DNA of 64,000 nucleotides from an uncultured Pelagibacteraceae bacterium (GCA_902583585.1 CACHWN010000002.1:1-64000), one strand, 5' to 3'; shown: positions 8,823 through 21,430, numbered from the stretch's first letter. The notes: generated by a model from the letters alone, not told the origin. Numbers and translations are program-made.

Positions 8823-9065
8823 CTATTTCTTGTACTTAGCTGTCCAGACTTTATCTAGAACGAAATACCAAATTGCATTTGCTAATGGTTCTACAATTGC
8901 ATCAGTAAGAGCGACCATAAATGACACTTCTGCAATTAACATTAAAACTGTTATGGCAATAGCGAAATGACCGATTGTATATATAATTGTTCTTAATATA
9001 GAGCCTTTATTATTCTCGTATATAGTTTTTGACGCTGAAAAAATTCCGTGAGTAAATTCTGTCAT
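8823..9065 (-). CDS. DUF2061 small membrane protein
   Basis: The 80-residue protein resembles the DUF2061 family: a short N-terminal KTIYENNKGSILRTIIYTIGHF segment, a hydrophobic helix (FAIAITVLMLIAEVSF), a second amphipathic or hydrophobic stretch with VEPLANAIWYFVLDKVW, and a basic tail. Function is unknown for the family. Its start codon abuts the stop of the dioxygenase gene (9066), so it is almost certainly the last gene of the irr-katG-dioxygenase transcription unit, a context that hints at a role in oxidative or iron stress. Confidence 0.75.
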   Translation of the reverse strand: MTEFTHGIFSASKTIYENNKGSILRTIIYTIGHFAIAITVLMLIAEVSFMVALTDAIVEPLANAIWYFVLDKVWTAKYKK

Positions 9066-9692
9066 TTAATTAAAAGGATTTTCTAATACACAAGCTACTA
9101 AGTGTATTCTATTTTGTTCCCCTCCGTTAAAAAAATTATGGTATTTAGTATTATTAGTTATAGTCACTGACCCATCGGCCGGCATGTGTCTACAAACCTC
9201 TTCGATTACCATTCTGCATCCTTTATTTGTTATTATTGGTATATGAAGTCTAGGCTCAGGATCTCTATGCCAACTTAGTGTAGATCTAGGCTCTTTTAAT
9301 AATATTCTTACTCTTCCAAGTTTAAAGTGTTTCCTTAAAGTATTATAAACTTCCTCGAAGTAAGTTCCTTTAAATTCAGAAACTATTTCAGTGTATTTTG
9401 TTTCATCGATAGGTTTATCTCTCTCAATTTCTTTACCATTTTCATCGGGTATGGTCCAGTAAGTGCCTCTTACATTGTGACCCTCAGTAGAACTATTGTC
9501 ACCTGGTACTTGGTTTAAAGAGATGGCTCCAAAGTTTTTAATACCCAATGTGCTAAATTTCTTCTTTTTTAGTACAGTATTTAAATCAGCTCTCAATTTA
9601 TCAATATCGAATTTTAAATTTGGAACAATATAAAAATCATCTTTTATATTTTGATTTAATGACTCTAAATTTGGCGTTTTAACAATTTCCAT
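9066..9692 (-). CDS. Aspartyl/asparaginyl beta-hydroxylase-type Fe(II)/2-oxoglutarate dioxygenase
   Basis: The C-terminal half of this 208-residue protein matches the cupin-fold aspartyl/asparaginyl beta-hydroxylase family, which uses iron and 2-oxoglutarate to hydroxylate a substrate. Iron-ligand candidates are His142 (in LSWHRDPEPRLHIPI), Asp144 and His185 (TKYHNFFNGG). Arg195, ten residues after His185, fits the 2-oxoglutarate-binding arginine. The N-terminal 90 residues are not recognised. One base separates it from katG upstream and none from DUF2061 downstream, so it is in the katG operon. The substrate is unknown. Confidence 0.8.
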   Translation of the reverse strand: MEIVKTPNLESLNQNIKDDFYIVPNLKFDIDKLRADLNTVLKKKKFSTLGIKNFGAISLNQVPGDNSSTEGHNVRGTYWTIPDENGKEIERDKPIDETKYTEIVSEFKGTYFEEVYNTLRKHFKLGRVRILLKEPRSTLSWHRDPEPRLHIPIITNKGCRMVIEEVCRHMPADGSVTITNNTKYHNFFNGGEQNRIHLVACVLENPFN

Positions 9693-9693
9693 C

Positions 9694-11890
<2,197 letters not shown>

Positions 11891-11911
11891 GTGAAAACAA
11901 GCGACAAACTG

Positions 11912-12319
11912 TCAATTTTTCAAATTTATAAATACCTCAACATTCTTAATTTTTTTACCATTAGGTGCTTTAGGAATTTTTTGTATAACTATTTCATTCG
12001 CATCAATGTCAATTAATTCTGAATTTTCACTATCATAAAAGTGATGATGGTTTGAAACATTTGTATCAAAATATGTTTTGTTTCCTCTCACTTCAACCTC
12101 ACTTAAATGTCCAGCCGTTTTAAAAGCGTGAACCGTATTGTAAATTGTAGCTAGTGCAATTTTAGAAGTTGATTTTTTTATTAAAAGTTTGTTTAAACTT
12201 TCGACTGTGAAATGAAAAGTTTTTTCTCTTTCGAATAAAAATTTAGCAATTTCAACTCTTTGTTTAGTCGGCCTTAACTTTGATGATCTTAATTTTTTTA
12301 AAATGTCTATTTTTTTCAC
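11912..12319 (-). CDS. irr: Fur-family iron response regulator Irr
   Basis: Irr is a haem/iron-responsive repressor or activator of the Fur superfamily, characteristic of alphaproteobacteria. The 135-residue protein has the RPTKQRVEIAKFLFE opening, a winged-helix recognition segment IALATIYNTVHAF (residues 54-66), YFDTN and the triple histidine HHHF at 91-93, followed by SELIDI; these last features separate Irr from Fur and Zur. The haem regulatory Cys-Pro motif of Bradyrhizobium Irr is absent. It is divergent from fabA with an Irr-box-like operator in the 89-base gap, suggesting autoregulation, and it reads into katG after 46 bases. Confidence 0.88.
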   Translation of the reverse strand: MKKIDILKKLRSSKLRPTKQRVEIAKFLFEREKTFHFTVESLNKLLIKKSTSKIALATIYNTVHAFKTAGHLSEVEVRGNKTYFDTNVSNHHHFYDSENSELIDIDANEIVIQKIPKAPNGKKIKNVEVFINLKN

Positions 12320-12341
12320 GTTTTATCAAGTTTTTGTCTAC

Positions 12342-12358
12342 TTTATAATCATTCTAAA
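12342..12358. promoter_or_regulatory. Irr/ICE-box-like operator between irr and fabA
   Basis: TTTATAATCATTCTAAA lies 22 bases before the irr start and 50 bases before the fabA start. It matches the katG-upstream copy at 16 of 17 positions, differing only in the central spacer. Two near-identical 17-base palindromes in gaps of 46 and 89 bases around one Fur-family gene are strong evidence for a regulator site. Its place in the divergent gap could couple irr autoregulation with fabA-fabB-fabI expression. Confidence 0.65.
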
Positions 12359-12408
12359 TACAAATATATAGGAAACTTTTGCTAAATCAAGTAAAACAGT
12401 CCTTAATC

Positions 12409-12912
12409 ATGCAAAAAAACAGTTACAATTACGATGAATTAATTTCGTGTGGAGAGGGAAAATTATTTGGAGAAGGGAATGCCAAACTACCGTTACCCCC
12501 GATGCTAATGTTTGATAGAATTACTGAGATTAAAAAAGATATAGGTGAATTTAAAAAAGGTTTTATTAAAGCCGAGCTTGATATTAAAGATAACCTCTGG
12601 TTTTTTGATTGTCATTTTAAAAAAGACCCAGTTATGCCAGGTTGTCTTGGTTTAGATGCTATGTGGCAGTTGGTTGGATTTTATTTAGGCTGGATTGGCG
12701 AGCCAGGAAAAGGTAGAGCTTTAGGAGTAAATTCTGTAAAATTTACTGGCGAGGTTTTGAAAAATATTAAAATGGCTACTTATGAAATAAATATGAAAAG
12801 AATTTTAAAAAAAGAGGGAACTGCAGTTGGTTTAGCAAACGGTATTTTAAGCGCTGATGGAAAAATAATTTATACAGCTGAAAATTTGAAGGTAGGATTA
12901 TTTAAGTCATGA
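12409..12912 (+). CDS. fabA: 3-hydroxydecanoyl-ACP dehydratase/isomerase FabA
   Basis: FabA dehydrates 3-hydroxydecanoyl-ACP and isomerises the product to cis-3-decenoyl-ACP, the branch point for unsaturated fatty acids. The family core is intact: [22 protein letters not shown], the catalytic histidine in [22 protein letters not shown] and [16 protein letters not shown] chose the ATG at 12409 ([11 protein letters not shown]), which aligns with the family N-terminus; an in-frame TTG at 12379 would add ten unlikely residues. The stop overlaps the fabB start by 4 bases. Confidence 0.96.
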   Translation: MQKNSYNYDELISCGEGKLFGEGNAKLPLPPMLMFDRITEIKKDIGEFKKGFIKAELDIKDNLWFFDCHFKKDPVMPGCLGLDAMWQLVGFYLGWIGEPGKGRALGVNSVKFTGEVLKNIKMATYEINMKRILKKEGTAVGLANGILSADGKIIYTAENLKVGLFKS

Positions 12913-14123
12913 AAAGAGTCGTAGTAACTGGAATAGGTGTAGTTTCTTGTTTAGGAAACAATCAAGCGGAAGTTTTAGAGTCACTTATTAACGCTAAATC
13001 TGGGATTACATTTTCTGAAGAGTACAAAGAATATAATTTAAAAAGTCATGTTCACGGGAAACCAAATATAAAACTTGACGACCATGTAGATAGAAAATTT
13101 ATAAGATTTATGGGACCTGGATCAGCTTACAATTATGTTTCTATGAATGAAGCTGTAAAGGACTCAGGTTTAGAGGAAAAAGATGTGAGTAACGTAACTA
13201 CTGGAATGATAATGGGATCTGGTGGGCCTTCCATTGAAAACGTAATACTAGCTGCAGATAAAACTAGAGAAAAAAGTCCAAAAAGAATGGGTCCTTTTGT
13301 TGTGCCAAGAACTATGTCTAGTACTGCATCAGCAACTCTTGCAGTGCCATTTAAAATAAAAGGAGTTAACTACACAATCAGTTCAGCTTGCGCAACCAGT
13401 GGTCATTGTATTGGTAATGCAATGGAATTAATCCAATTGGGAAAACAAAAAATTATTTTTGCAGGTGGAAGTGATGAAGTACATTTTGCAATGACTGCAA
13501 TGTTTGATGCTATGACAGCCCTTTCCTCTAAATATAATGATACTCCTGAAAAAGCTTCTAGACCTTACGATAAAACACGAGACGGTTTTGTTATCTCAGG
13601 CGGAGGAGGAGTTTTAGTATTAGAGGAGTACGAGCACGCAAAATCAAGAGGTGCAAAAATATATGCAGAGCTGACAGGGTACGGTGCCACATCTGATGGT
13701 TATGACATGGTAGCTCCTTCTGGAGAAGGAGCAGTTAGATGCATGAAGATGGCATTGAGCACAGCAAAAAATAAAATTGATTATATAAATACTCATGGTA
13801 CATCAACACCTGTTGGAGATATAACAGAATTGAAAGCTGTGGGAGAAGTGTTCAATGACTATAAACCAAAAATTAGCTCAACCAAATCTCTTGCGGGTCA
13901 TTCTCTAGGAGCTACATCAGTTCATGAGGCTGTTTATAGTTTAATTATGATGAAAAATAATTTTATAGCTGCATCAGCCAATATAAGCGATATGGATGAT
14001 GAAGCGAAAAAATATCCAATTGTTACAAAAGTAGAAAAAAATGTGAATTTAAATTCTGTAATGTCAAATAGTTTCGGCTTTGGCGGAACTAATGCTACTT
14101 TAGTTTTTGAAAAGGTAAAATAA
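12909..14123 (+). CDS. fabB: 3-oxoacyl-ACP synthase I FabB
   Basis: FabB is the condensing enzyme that elongates the unsaturated intermediate made by FabA. The 404-residue protein has the Cys-His-His triad: cysteine in [11 protein letters not shown], histidines in [12 protein letters not shown] and LAGHSLGAT, plus the glycine-rich end [11 protein letters not shown]. It overlaps fabA by 4 bases and fabI by 1 base (TAATG), so the three are translationally coupled. Confidence 0.97.
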   Translation: MKRVVVTGIGVVSCLGNNQAEVLESLINAKSGITFSEEYKEYNLKSHVHGKPNIKLDDHVDRKFIRFMGPGSAYNYVSMNEAVKDSGLEEKDVSNVTTGMIMGSGGPSIENVILAADKTREKSPKRMGPFVVPRTMSSTASATLAVPFKIKGVNYTISSACATSGHCIGNAMELIQLGKQKIIFAGGSDEVHFAMTAMFDAMTALSSKYNDTPEKASRPYDKTRDGFVISGGGGVLVLEEYEHAKSRGAKIYAELTGYGATSDGYDMVAPSGEGAVRCMKMALSTAKNKIDYINTHGTSTPVGDITELKAVGEVFNDYKPKISSTKSLAGHSLGATSVHEAVYSLIMMKNNFIAASANISDMDDEAKKYPIVTKVEKNVNLNSVMSNSFGFGGTNATLVFEKVK

Positions 14124-14908
14124 TGAGTTTAATGAAAGGAAAAAAAGGTCTGATAATGGGAGTTGCAAACGAACGATCTATTGCTTGGGGTATATCTCAG
14201 AAACTTGCAGAGGCTGGAGCAGAATTAGCTTTTACTTACTTAGGTGACGCTTTAAAGAAAAGAGTTGTTCCTTTAGCAGAAAAATTAAATTCAAAATTAA
14301 CTTTCAGTTGCGATGTAGAGAAAAAAGATGAAGTTGTACAACTTTTTAAAGATGTAAAGTCAAAATGGGGAGAGATAGATTTTGTAGTTCATGCAGTAGC
14401 TTTTTCTGATAAATCAGAGTTATCTGGAGAATATTTAAATACTACAAGAGAAAATTTTCTCAAAAGTATGCTAATTTCATGTTTTTCATTTACTGAAGTA
14501 TCTAAAGAGGCCTCAAAGGTAATGAGAGAAGGGGGGAGCTTACTTACACTCACTTACGAGTCTACAAAGGCAATTCCAAATTATAATGTTATGGGGGTTT
14601 GTAAATCTGCGTTAGAGGCCAGTGTAAAATATTTAGCCAGGGATCTTGGGGGGAAAAAGATAAGAGTAAACGCAATCAGTGCAGGACCCATAAAAACTTT
14701 AGCTGCTTCTGCAATAGGAGATGCGAAGTTTTTATATAAATGGAATGAAGATCATTCCTTTTTAAAAAGAAATGTAGATATTCACGATGTTGGAAATTCT
14801 GCGTTATATTTACTAAGCAATTTAGCAGCTGGTGTTACCGGGGAAATTCATTATGTAGATGCGGGATATAATAAAGTGGGAATGCCTGATCCAAAAAATA
14901 TGGTTTAA
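14123..14908 (+). CDS. fabI: Enoyl-ACP reductase FabI (NADH)
   Basis: FabI catalyses the last reduction of each fatty-acid elongation cycle. The 261-residue short-chain dehydrogenase shows the divergent cofactor motif [21 protein letters not shown], and the FabI catalytic Tyr-x6-Lys spacing in [24 protein letters not shown]. It ends the irr-linked fab operon and its stop overlaps the convergent pnp stop by 4 bases. An irr-fabA-fabB-fabI neighbourhood is also typical of rhizobia, which supports the Irr call. Confidence 0.96.
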   Translation: MSLMKGKKGLIMGVANERSIAWGISQKLAEAGAELAFTYLGDALKKRVVPLAEKLNSKLTFSCDVEKKDEVVQLFKDVKSKWGEIDFVVHAVAFSDKSELSGEYLNTTRENFLKSMLISCFSFTEVSKEASKVMREGGSLLTLTYESTKAIPNYNVMGVCKSALEASVKYLARDLGGKKIRVNAISAGPIKTLAASAIGDAKFLYKWNEDHSFLKRNVDIHDVGNSALYLLSNLAAGVTGEIHYVDAGYNKVGMPDPKNMV

Positions 14909-16977
14909 GCGGAAGCTTGTTTCATTGATAATTTTACTTTCCCTCTATCAAATCCAACTACTTTTACGGACACTTCATCACCTTCTTTTACAACATCACC
15001 TACTTTGGCAACACGTTTGTCAGCTAGTTCGGAAATATGAACTAGACCGTCTTGTTTTCCTAAAAAGTTAACGAAAGCTCCAAATTCCATTATTTTTACC
15101 ACTTTGCCTTTATAAATTTTACCCATTTCTGGTTTAGCAATTAAATTTTTAATGAAATCGATAGCTTTGTTTCTTGAGGCTTCATCTGGGGCCGCCACTG
15201 TTACTTCTCCAGTATCTTTTACATCAACTTTAGCTCCTGAAGTCTCAACTATTTCTCTAATTGTTGCACCACCTTTTCCGATTACTGTTGCTATATCTTT
15301 TTTATCAACTTGAATTGTTTCCATTTTTGGTGTGTATTTTGAAAACTCTTTTCTTGAAGTATTAATAGCTTTACTCATTTCTCCTAAAATATGCTCTCTT
15401 CCAGCTTTAGCTTGATCTAAAGCCTTTTCCATAATTTCAAATGTTATACCTGTAATTTTAATATCCATCTGAAGTGAAGTTATTCCGTTTTTTGTACCAG
15501 CAACTTTAAAATCCATATCTCCTAAATGGTCCTCATCTCCTAAAATGTCTGATAATACAGAAAAATCCTTACCCTCTTTTATTAATCCCATTGCAATTCC
15601 TGCAACTGGTTCTTTTATCGGAACTCCTGCATCCATAAGTGATAATGAAGTTCCACATACTGTTGCCATTGATGAAGATCCATTAGACTCTGTTATTTCT
15701 GAAACTACTCTTAAAGTATAAGGAAAATTTTCTTTTTTCGGTAAAGATGAGTTTATTGCTCTCCAAGCGAGTTTTCCATGTCCAATTTCTCTTCTACCTG
15801 TTCCTATTCTGCCACATTCACCAACTGAAAATGGGGGAAAGTTATAGTGCAACATAAAGTTTGATCTTTGCATACCCTCTAGACTTTCTAATCTTTGTTC
15901 ATCATCCGTCATACCGAGTGTAGTGACTACTAGAGCTTGGGTTTCTCCTCTAGTAAATAAAGCAGATCCATGAGTTCTAGGTAAAACACCTACCTCACAT
16001 TTGATTTGTCTCACATCTGCGAGGCCTCTTCCATCAATTCTTTTCTTTTCTTTTAAAATTGCAGTTCTCACGATATCTTTTTCTAAAGATTTCAACTGAT
16101 TCATTACTTGATTTTCTGTTACAGTTTCATTTTCTGCAAACATATCTTTACATTGGGTTTCAATTTCAGTAATTGCTGTTGATCTTTTTTTTTTATCTAT
16201 TTCTTTAAACGCGCTTCTTAAACCACTTTCAAATTTATCAGCAATCTTCTTTTTTATTTCAGAGTGATCAATTTCTTCAACTTCCCATTTTGGTTTTCCA
16301 GTTTTTTTTGCTAATTTTTCAATAGCTTCAATCACTGGTATAAACTTTTCGTGTCCAAATTTTACTGCATCTAACATTATTTTTTCAGATAAACCCGAAG
16401 TCTCTGACTCAACCATTAAAACTGCATCTTTAGTTCCAGCAACTACCAAATCTAGCTCGGAGTCTTTTAGTTCCTCTACTGAAGGATTTAACAAATATTT
16501 TCCATCTTTATATCCAACTCTACTTGCAGCTATCGGTCCCAAGAATGGTAATCCTGATATTGCCAGAGCTGCAGAGGAAGCAATGATTGATAAAATGTCG
16601 GGTTGATTTTGACTATCGTAAGACAAAACAGTAGGTAATACTTGAACTTCGTTCATAAAACCAGATGGAAACAAGGGTCTGATCGGTCTATCAATTAATC
16701 TAGAAATTAATGTCTCAGCTTCTGTTGGTCTTGCTTCTCTCTTAAAATATCCACCAGGTATTTTTCCTGCTGCGTAATATTTTTCTTGGTAATTCACTGA
16801 TAAAGGAAAATAGTCTTGTCCTTCAGCAACTTTTTTAGCGCCCACTGCTGTTGCTATAACTACTGTTTCTCCAAGTGTTGCAATGATAGCCCCATCCGCT
16901 TGTCTTGCAACTTTTCCTGTCTCTAAAGTTAATTTTTTACCATTAACAGTTAATTCTTCCTTATGTATTTTGAACAT
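14905..16977 (-). CDS. pnp: Polyribonucleotide nucleotidyltransferase (PNPase)
   Basis: PNPase is a phosphorolytic 3'-5' exoribonuclease of RNA turnover. The 690-residue protein has two RNase PH domains ([30 protein letters not shown] in the first; [20 protein letters not shown] and the [19 protein letters not shown] active-site segment in the second), then a KH domain ([20 protein letters not shown]) and a C-terminal S1 domain ([17 protein letters not shown]). Its start overlaps the rpsO stop by one base, keeping the conserved rpsO-pnp pair. Confidence 0.97.
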   Translation of the reverse strand: MFKIHKEELTVNGKKLTLETGKVARQADGAIIATLGETVVIATAVGAKKVAEGQDYFPLSVNYQEKYYAAGKIPGGYFKREARPTEAETLISRLIDRPIRPLFPSGFMNEVQVLPTVLSYDSQNQPDILSIIASSAALAISGLPFLGPIAASRVGYKDGKYLLNPSVEELKDSELDLVVAGTKDAVLMVESETSGLSEKIMLDAVKFGHEKFIPVIEAIEKLAKKTGKPKWEVEEIDHSEIKKKIADKFESGLRSAFKEIDKKKRSTAITEIETQCKDMFAENETVTENQVMNQLKSLEKDIVRTAILKEKKRIDGRGLADVRQIKCEVGVLPRTHGSALFTRGETQALVVTTLGMTDDEQRLESLEGMQRSNFMLHYNFPPFSVGECGRIGTGRREIGHGKLAWRAINSSLPKKENFPYTLRVVSEITESNGSSSMATVCGTSLSLMDAGVPIKEPVAGIAMGLIKEGKDFSVLSDILGDEDHLGDMDFKVAGTKNGITSLQMDIKITGITFEIMEKALDQAKAGREHILGEMSKAINTSRKEFSKYTPKMETIQVDKKDIATVIGKGGATIREIVETSGAKVDVKDTGEVTVAAPDEASRNKAIDFIKNLIAKPEMGKIYKGKVVKIMEFGAFVNFLGKQDGLVHISELADKRVAKVGDVVKEGDEVSVKVVGFDRGKVKLSMKQASA

Positions 16978-17237
16978 TATTTCCTTAAATTTAATTGTTT
17001 AATAACCTTCTGATAGGACTCAACATTTTTCTTTTTAAGGTATGTAAGAAGTTTTTTTCTCTTATTTACTGATTTAGTTAAACCTAGAGTAGAATGTTTA
17101 TCCTTTTTAAAATTTTTAAAATGATCAGATAGTTTTGTAATTTTGTCTGTAAGTAGTCCAATTTGGATTTCCGTTGAGCCAACATCTTTGTCATGTAAGG
17201 CTAACGACTTAATTGTTTCTTTTTTTTTCTTTATCAT
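16977..17237 (-). CDS. rpsO: 30S ribosomal protein S15
   Basis: S15 binds the central domain of 16S rRNA early in 30S assembly. The 86-residue protein shows [31 protein letters not shown] and the C-terminal [12 protein letters not shown] segment. The start at 17237 lies inside the end of rbfA (29-base overlap), and the stop touches pnp, so rbfA, rpsO and pnp form an overlapping run. In many alphaproteobacteria truB separates rbfA and rpsO; it is missing here. Confidence 0.95.
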   Translation of the reverse strand: MIKKKKETIKSLALHDKDVGSTEIQIGLLTDKITKLSDHFKNFKKDKHSTLGLTKSVNKRKKLLTYLKKKNVESYQKVIKQLNLRK

Positions 17238-17610
17238 CGTCTTTATTTTTCTTTATAATCCTTTCAATCTTTTCAGCATATTCAAATGAGTTATCCTCTA
17301 CAAAAGTAAGTTTAGGAAGAAACTTAATATCTAGCCGTCTAGATAGCGCTTTTCTAACAAGATGTGAGTACTCAGTCAAGATTTTAACTGTTTCTTTAGT
17401 CTCAATACCCCCTAAAGGAATTACGTATACTCTAGCTGTTTTTAAATCTGGTGTCATTCGCACTTCCGTAACGGTAATTAATTTAGAGTTTATTGATGGA
17501 ATTTTAGCCTCATTCCGAATAAACAGTTCTCCTAAGTTTTGTTTTACGAGTTCTCCTACTCTTAATTGTCTTTGGCTAAATGGTCTATGATTTGTCTGGT
17601 CTGGCATCAT
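17209..17610 (-). CDS. rbfA: Ribosome-binding factor A
   Basis: RbfA helps mature the 16S 5' end and the small subunit, especially in the cold. I start it at the ATG at 17610 (MMPDQTNHRPFSQRQLRVGEL), which aligns with the usual N-terminus and lies directly after the infB TAG; the reading frame is open for another 16 codons inside infB. Family features are RQLRVGELVKQNLGEL, VTVTEVRMTPDLKTARVYV and the RRLDIKFLPKLTFVED end. The lysine-rich tail overlaps rpsO. Confidence 0.92.
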   Translation of the reverse strand: MMPDQTNHRPFSQRQLRVGELVKQNLGELFIRNEAKIPSINSKLITVTEVRMTPDLKTARVYVIPLGGIETKETVKILTEYSHLVRKALSRRLDIKFLPKLTFVEDNSFEYAEKIERIIKKNKDDDKEKKRNN

Positions 17611-17611
17611 T

Positions 17612-19786
17612 CTAAATTGACCGTTGAATTTTTTCTGATAAATAAGACTCGATAACATCTTTTTCTTTAAAATCGATAAAATCTTTTATACTTATACCGC
17701 ATTCTAAACCTGTGCCTACTTCTTTAACTTGGTTTTTCTCTCTAAAGATAGACAAAATTTCCCCATTATATACAACCACACCATCTCTAATTATTCTTGC
17801 TTTTGATTTGCTCTTTATCTCTCCACTAATTACTTTAGAACCAGCAATTTTCCCGGCGTTAGATACTTTAAAAATTTTTTGAATTTCAGCACTACCGAGA
17901 AGAGTCTCTTTAATATCAGGTTCTAATAAACCAGATAGAGATCTTTCCACATGGTCTAATGCCTCGTAAATTATATTAAAAAACTTTATATCTTTTTTTT
18001 GTTCCTCTGCTAATTTTTTTGCCTCTCTGTTGGGTTTTACATTAAACCCAATCAATATAGCATTTGACGCTAAAGCTAGAGATACATCTGTTTCATTTAT
18101 CATTCCAACGTCAGACAGAATTATTTTAGCTTCTACTTCCTTATGTTCAATTTTATTTATTGCCATTTTTAACGCTTCGCTTGAACCTTGAACGTCAGAT
18201 TTTATAATTATGTTTAATACATCTTTATCTTTTACATTATCAAATAAAGTAGTTTTATCTTTAATCAATTTTTTATTTTGTGCGTTATTATTCTGCTTAA
18301 ACTCTGAAAGTTTTTTTGCTTCTTCTTCATTTTCAGTCACAATAAATTCAGCTCCAGCATAAGCTGAGCTGTTCATTCCTAGAATTTCAACGGGCATGGA
18401 GGGCAATGCTTCATTAATCATTTTTCCCTCGTAATTTATCATAGCTCTTATTTTTCCCCATGTGTCGCCACATATAAAGTGATCGCCTTTTTTTAATTTA
18501 CCATTACTTATTAAAATTGTAGAAACAGGTCCCTTTCCTTTATCGATTTTAGACTCTAAAACTACAGCCCTTGCTTTTTCGCTAAATGAAGCTTTTAAGT
18601 CCAGTATTTCAGACTGCAGGAGTATACTTTCTTTGAGTTTATCAAGGTTCATTTTTTTTAATGCAGAAACTTCAACGAACAGTGTATCTCCACTAAGATC
18701 TTCCGCAATTAGATCGTACTGCATCATTTCATTTTTAATCTTGCTTATATTTTTTTCAGGAAGATCACACTTATTTATTGCTACAATTATCGGAACCTTC
18801 GCTGCTTTTGCATGTTTTATGGCCTCGACTGTTTGAGGTTTAATGCCATCATCGGCAGCCACAACTAAAACTACAATATCTGTTATCTTGGAACCTCTGG
18901 CTCTCATTTCAGTAAAAGCAGCATGGCCTGGTGTATCTATAAATGTAATTAGTTTATCATTACCTGTGCTTACTTGGTATGCACCAATATGTTGAGTGAT
19001 CCCTCCATGTTCACCTGAAACAACGTTAGTATCTCTTAAGGAGTCGAGTAGAGAAGTTTTTCCATGATCTACATGTCCCATTATTGTGACTACTGGTGGT
19101 CTATTTTTTATGTCGCCTTGTATCTTTTCTTTTGATTTAATTGTATCTATCGATGGAGCTTCTTCTAAAATTGGTTTATGCCCAAATTCTTTTACAATGT
19201 ATTCTGCTGTATCTTTATCAATATTATGATTTATTGTAGCTACAACCTTCATATTAAATAAGAACTTGATAATATCACCAGATTTTTCAGCCATTCGATT
19301 AGATAACTCTTGAATAGTGATTTGTTCAGGAACTCTAACTTCTCTTATAACTTTTTTGAACTCTTTTTTGTCCTCACCATCGGGTTTCTTTTTTTCTTTT
19401 AGTCTAGCTCGTTTTACAGATGCTAAACTCCTTTGTTTAATTTCTATCTCTTCTACATTTAGTGCTCTAGAAACAGTTAATTTAAAATCACGTTTGTCAA
19501 CAGGGCCCTTAAGTTTTAACTTACTTTTTCCTGCTGGTTTATTATCTTTTTTAATAAAATCTTTAGTTGCCTGTTGTTCAATAAACTTCCTTGCAAAATT
19601 TTTTTTTTTTGAATCAATGCTTATATTAGGTGCTTGGGGTGATTTATTGAATGTTTTATTATGCCTAAAAGATTTTTTTTTATCTACTGCAAAAGATTTT
19701 TTTCCACGAGATGCTATTAAACTTGTATCAATCTTCTTTTTGAAATTTGATGAAATAGTAAGTGTTTTTTTTTTATCTTTTTCCAT
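17612..19786 (-). CDS. infB: Translation initiation factor IF-2
   Basis: IF-2 is the GTPase that places initiator tRNA on the 30S and joins subunits. The 724-residue protein has a lysine-rich N-terminal region of about 150 residues, an IF2_N-like segment ([25 protein letters not shown]), then the G domain with GHVDHGKT (237-244), DTPGHAAF and NKCDLP, followed by domains II to IV. It follows nusA after 4 bases; the ylxR gene that often lies between them is absent. Confidence 0.97.
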   Translation of the reverse strand: MEKDKKKTLTISSNFKKKIDTSLIASRGKKSFAVDKKKSFRHNKTFNKSPQAPNISIDSKKKNFARKFIEQQATKDFIKKDNKPAGKSKLKLKGPVDKRDFKLTVSRALNVEEIEIKQRSLASVKRARLKEKKKPDGEDKKEFKKVIREVRVPEQITIQELSNRMAEKSGDIIKFLFNMKVVATINHNIDKDTAEYIVKEFGHKPILEEAPSIDTIKSKEKIQGDIKNRPPVVTIMGHVDHGKTSLLDSLRDTNVVSGEHGGITQHIGAYQVSTGNDKLITFIDTPGHAAFTEMRARGSKITDIVVLVVAADDGIKPQTVEAIKHAKAAKVPIIVAINKCDLPEKNISKIKNEMMQYDLIAEDLSGDTLFVEVSALKKMNLDKLKESILLQSEILDLKASFSEKARAVVLESKIDKGKGPVSTILISNGKLKKGDHFICGDTWGKIRAMINYEGKMINEALPSMPVEILGMNSSAYAGAEFIVTENEEEAKKLSEFKQNNNAQNKKLIKDKTTLFDNVKDKDVLNIIIKSDVQGSSEALKMAINKIEHKEVEAKIILSDVGMINETDVSLALASNAILIGFNVKPNREAKKLAEEQKKDIKFFNIIYEALDHVERSLSGLLEPDIKETLLGSAEIQKIFKVSNAGKIAGSKVISGEIKSKSKARIIRDGVVVYNGEILSIFREKNQVKEVGTGLECGISIKDFIDFKEKDVIESYLSEKIQRSI

Positions 19787-19790
19787 AACA

Positions 19791-21338
19791 TTATTTGTAA
19801 GCTATTTCTCTAGCTGACATTATTAATTCATCTGCCTCTTTTCTTGATAAGGAAAATTCCTCCAAGTAACCCTCTATTCTAATTTTTTTCCCTTTAATTT
19901 CGTCATAACCTCCAATTAATTCATCAGATGATAAATCAGCAAAATCACTTAATTTTTTAATGTTTTTTTGTCCTAAAATTACTAACATTCCTTGTGTCAT
20001 TCCTTTTAAATTAATTAAGCTTTCCTCGACACCTAGTTCTTTTAATTTTAAAGCAACGGCTTCTTTTTCTTTTTCAAGAGTTTCTTTTGATCTATTAATA
20101 AGTTCTTTTGCTGTATCTTCATCTATAGCATCAATTTTTGAAATATTTTCAGGTGAAGATTGTGCAATTTCTTCAATTGAAGTAAATCCCTCCGAAACTA
20201 AAAGTTGTCCTAATGTTTCATCTACTTCTAAATTCTTAATTAATGTTTCTGTCCTATCTTTAAATTCTGCTTGTCTTCTTTCTGAGTCCTCTTTGTCTGT
20301 TAATATGTCTATCTCGTAATTGGTCAGCTTAGATGCTAATCTGACATTTTGGCCTCTTCTCCCTATGGCTTTACTGAGGTTTTCCTCCGTTAATATAATA
20401 TCAATTCTTTTATTGTCTTGATCGATTAAAACTCTTTGGATTTCTGCCGGTGATAATGACTCTGAAATTAAAGTTGGAAGGTCTTCAGTCCATTTAATTA
20501 TATCAATTTTTTCTCCATGAAGCTCATTTACTATGGTTTGTACTCTACTTCCTCTCATTCCGACACAAGCGCCAACCGGATCAATTGAGGAGTCCTGAGA
20601 AAACACGCATATCTTAGCTCTACTTCCAGGATCTCTGGCAACAGATTTTATTTCTATAGTTCCCTCATAAATTTCTGGAACTTCTTGTTGGAATAATTTA
20701 GCCAAAAATTGTGGATGGGCTCTAGATAAAAAGATTTGATGGCCTTTAAGTTCTTTTCTTACTTCGTAACAATATGCTTTTACTCTATCACCTGTTTTAA
20801 GTATTTCTCTTGGTATCAATTCATCTTTTTTAATAACACCTTCTGCTTTACCAAGATCAACTATTACGTTTCCATACTCTAATCGTTTAATTATTCCACT
20901 TAATATTTGACTTTGTTTATCAATAAAATCCTCATATTGTCTATTTTTTTCAGCTTCTCTTACTCGACTACTGATCACTTGCTTAGCACTTTGAGCCGCA
21001 ATTCTTCCAAAATCGATTTGTGGAAGCTCTTCAAAAATTTTATCACCTATTTTTAAATTATCATTTTTTTTCAACTTTTTAGCTTGATCTAAATAAATTT
21101 CTCTTGATGGGTCTTCCACATTTTCAACCACCTCTAGGACTTTTTTAATTACAATTTCACCGCTTTCACGATTAATGGTCACTTCAATGTTGTTATCGTT
21201 ACCGAATTTTGTCAGAGCTGCCTTTTGAATTGCACTTTCCATTGAACCGATTACTAATTCTTTATCAATAGATTTTTCATTTGCAACTGCTTCAACGATT
21301 CTTAAAAGTTCAAGTTTATCTAATCCTCTATTTAACAT
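19791..21338 (-). CDS. nusA: Transcription termination/antitermination factor NusA
   Basis: NusA binds RNA polymerase and modulates pausing, termination and antitermination. The 515-residue protein has the N-terminal polymerase-binding domain (LLRIVEAVANEKSIDKELV), an S1 domain (LSGIIKRLEYGNVIVDLGKAEGVI), two KH domains (DPVGACVGMRGSRVQTIVNEL; KAIGRRGQNVRLASKLT) and acidic C-terminal repeats typical of proteobacteria. A strong Shine-Dalgarno AGGAG (21347-21351) precedes the ATG and directly abuts a terminator T-tract, so the leader may be attenuated. rimP, the usual upstream partner, is absent. Confidence 0.96.
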   Translation of the reverse strand: MLNRGLDKLELLRIVEAVANEKSIDKELVIGSMESAIQKAALTKFGNDNNIEVTINRESGEIVIKKVLEVVENVEDPSREIYLDQAKKLKKNDNLKIGDKIFEELPQIDFGRIAAQSAKQVISSRVREAEKNRQYEDFIDKQSQILSGIIKRLEYGNVIVDLGKAEGVIKKDELIPREILKTGDRVKAYCYEVRKELKGHQIFLSRAHPQFLAKLFQQEVPEIYEGTIEIKSVARDPGSRAKICVFSQDSSIDPVGACVGMRGSRVQTIVNELHGEKIDIIKWTEDLPTLISESLSPAEIQRVLIDQDNKRIDIILTEENLSKAIGRRGQNVRLASKLTNYEIDILTDKEDSERRQAEFKDRTETLIKNLEVDETLGQLLVSEGFTSIEEIAQSSPENISKIDAIDEDTAKELINRSKETLEKEKEAVALKLKELGVEESLINLKGMTQGMLVILGQKNIKKLSDFADLSSDELIGGYDEIKGKKIRIEGYLEEFSLSRKEADELIMSAREIAYK

Positions 21339-21351
21339 TTAAAACGCTCCT

Positions 21352-21378
21352 AAAAAAAAATGGGCAAAAGCCCATTTT
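21352..21378 (-). terminator. Intrinsic terminator after metK / hairpin in the nusA leader
   Basis: A perfect 9-base inverted repeat, AAAATGGGC (21357-21365) and GCCCATTTT (21370-21378), encloses a 4-base loop. On the minus strand it is followed by nine T residues (21352-21360), the standard form of a Rho-independent terminator. It ends metK transcription and stands one base before the nusA Shine-Dalgarno sequence, so it is also the nusA leader hairpin if nusA is transcribed from the promoter-like sequence at 21400-21428. Confidence 0.8.
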
Positions 21379-21399
21379 GAATTTTTAATAATTTAATTA

Positions 21400-21428
21400 T
21401 ATTTAAAAGAAAAATAAGGTTTTTTCAA
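21400..21428 (-). promoter_or_regulatory. Possible sigma-70 promoter for nusA
   Basis: On the minus strand TTGAAA (21423-21428) is followed after 17 bases by TAAATA (21400-21405), overlapping a TATAAT at 21396-21401. It begins just after the metK stop and would place the transcription start upstream of the terminator hairpin at 21352-21378. AT-rich sequence makes chance matches common, so this is only moderately supported. Confidence 0.4.
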
Positions 21429-21430
21429 GA

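Noticed and set aside
14859-15071. Plus-strand frame across the fabI end and pnp
   Set aside because: The translation is low-complexity leucine-rich sequence antisense to pnp and out of frame with fabI; it is a shadow frame.
19317-19817. 166-codon plus-strand frame opposite infB
   Set aside because: It is antisense to the lysine-rich N-terminal region of IF-2, which naturally gives long phenylalanine/serine-rich open frames. No family likeness.
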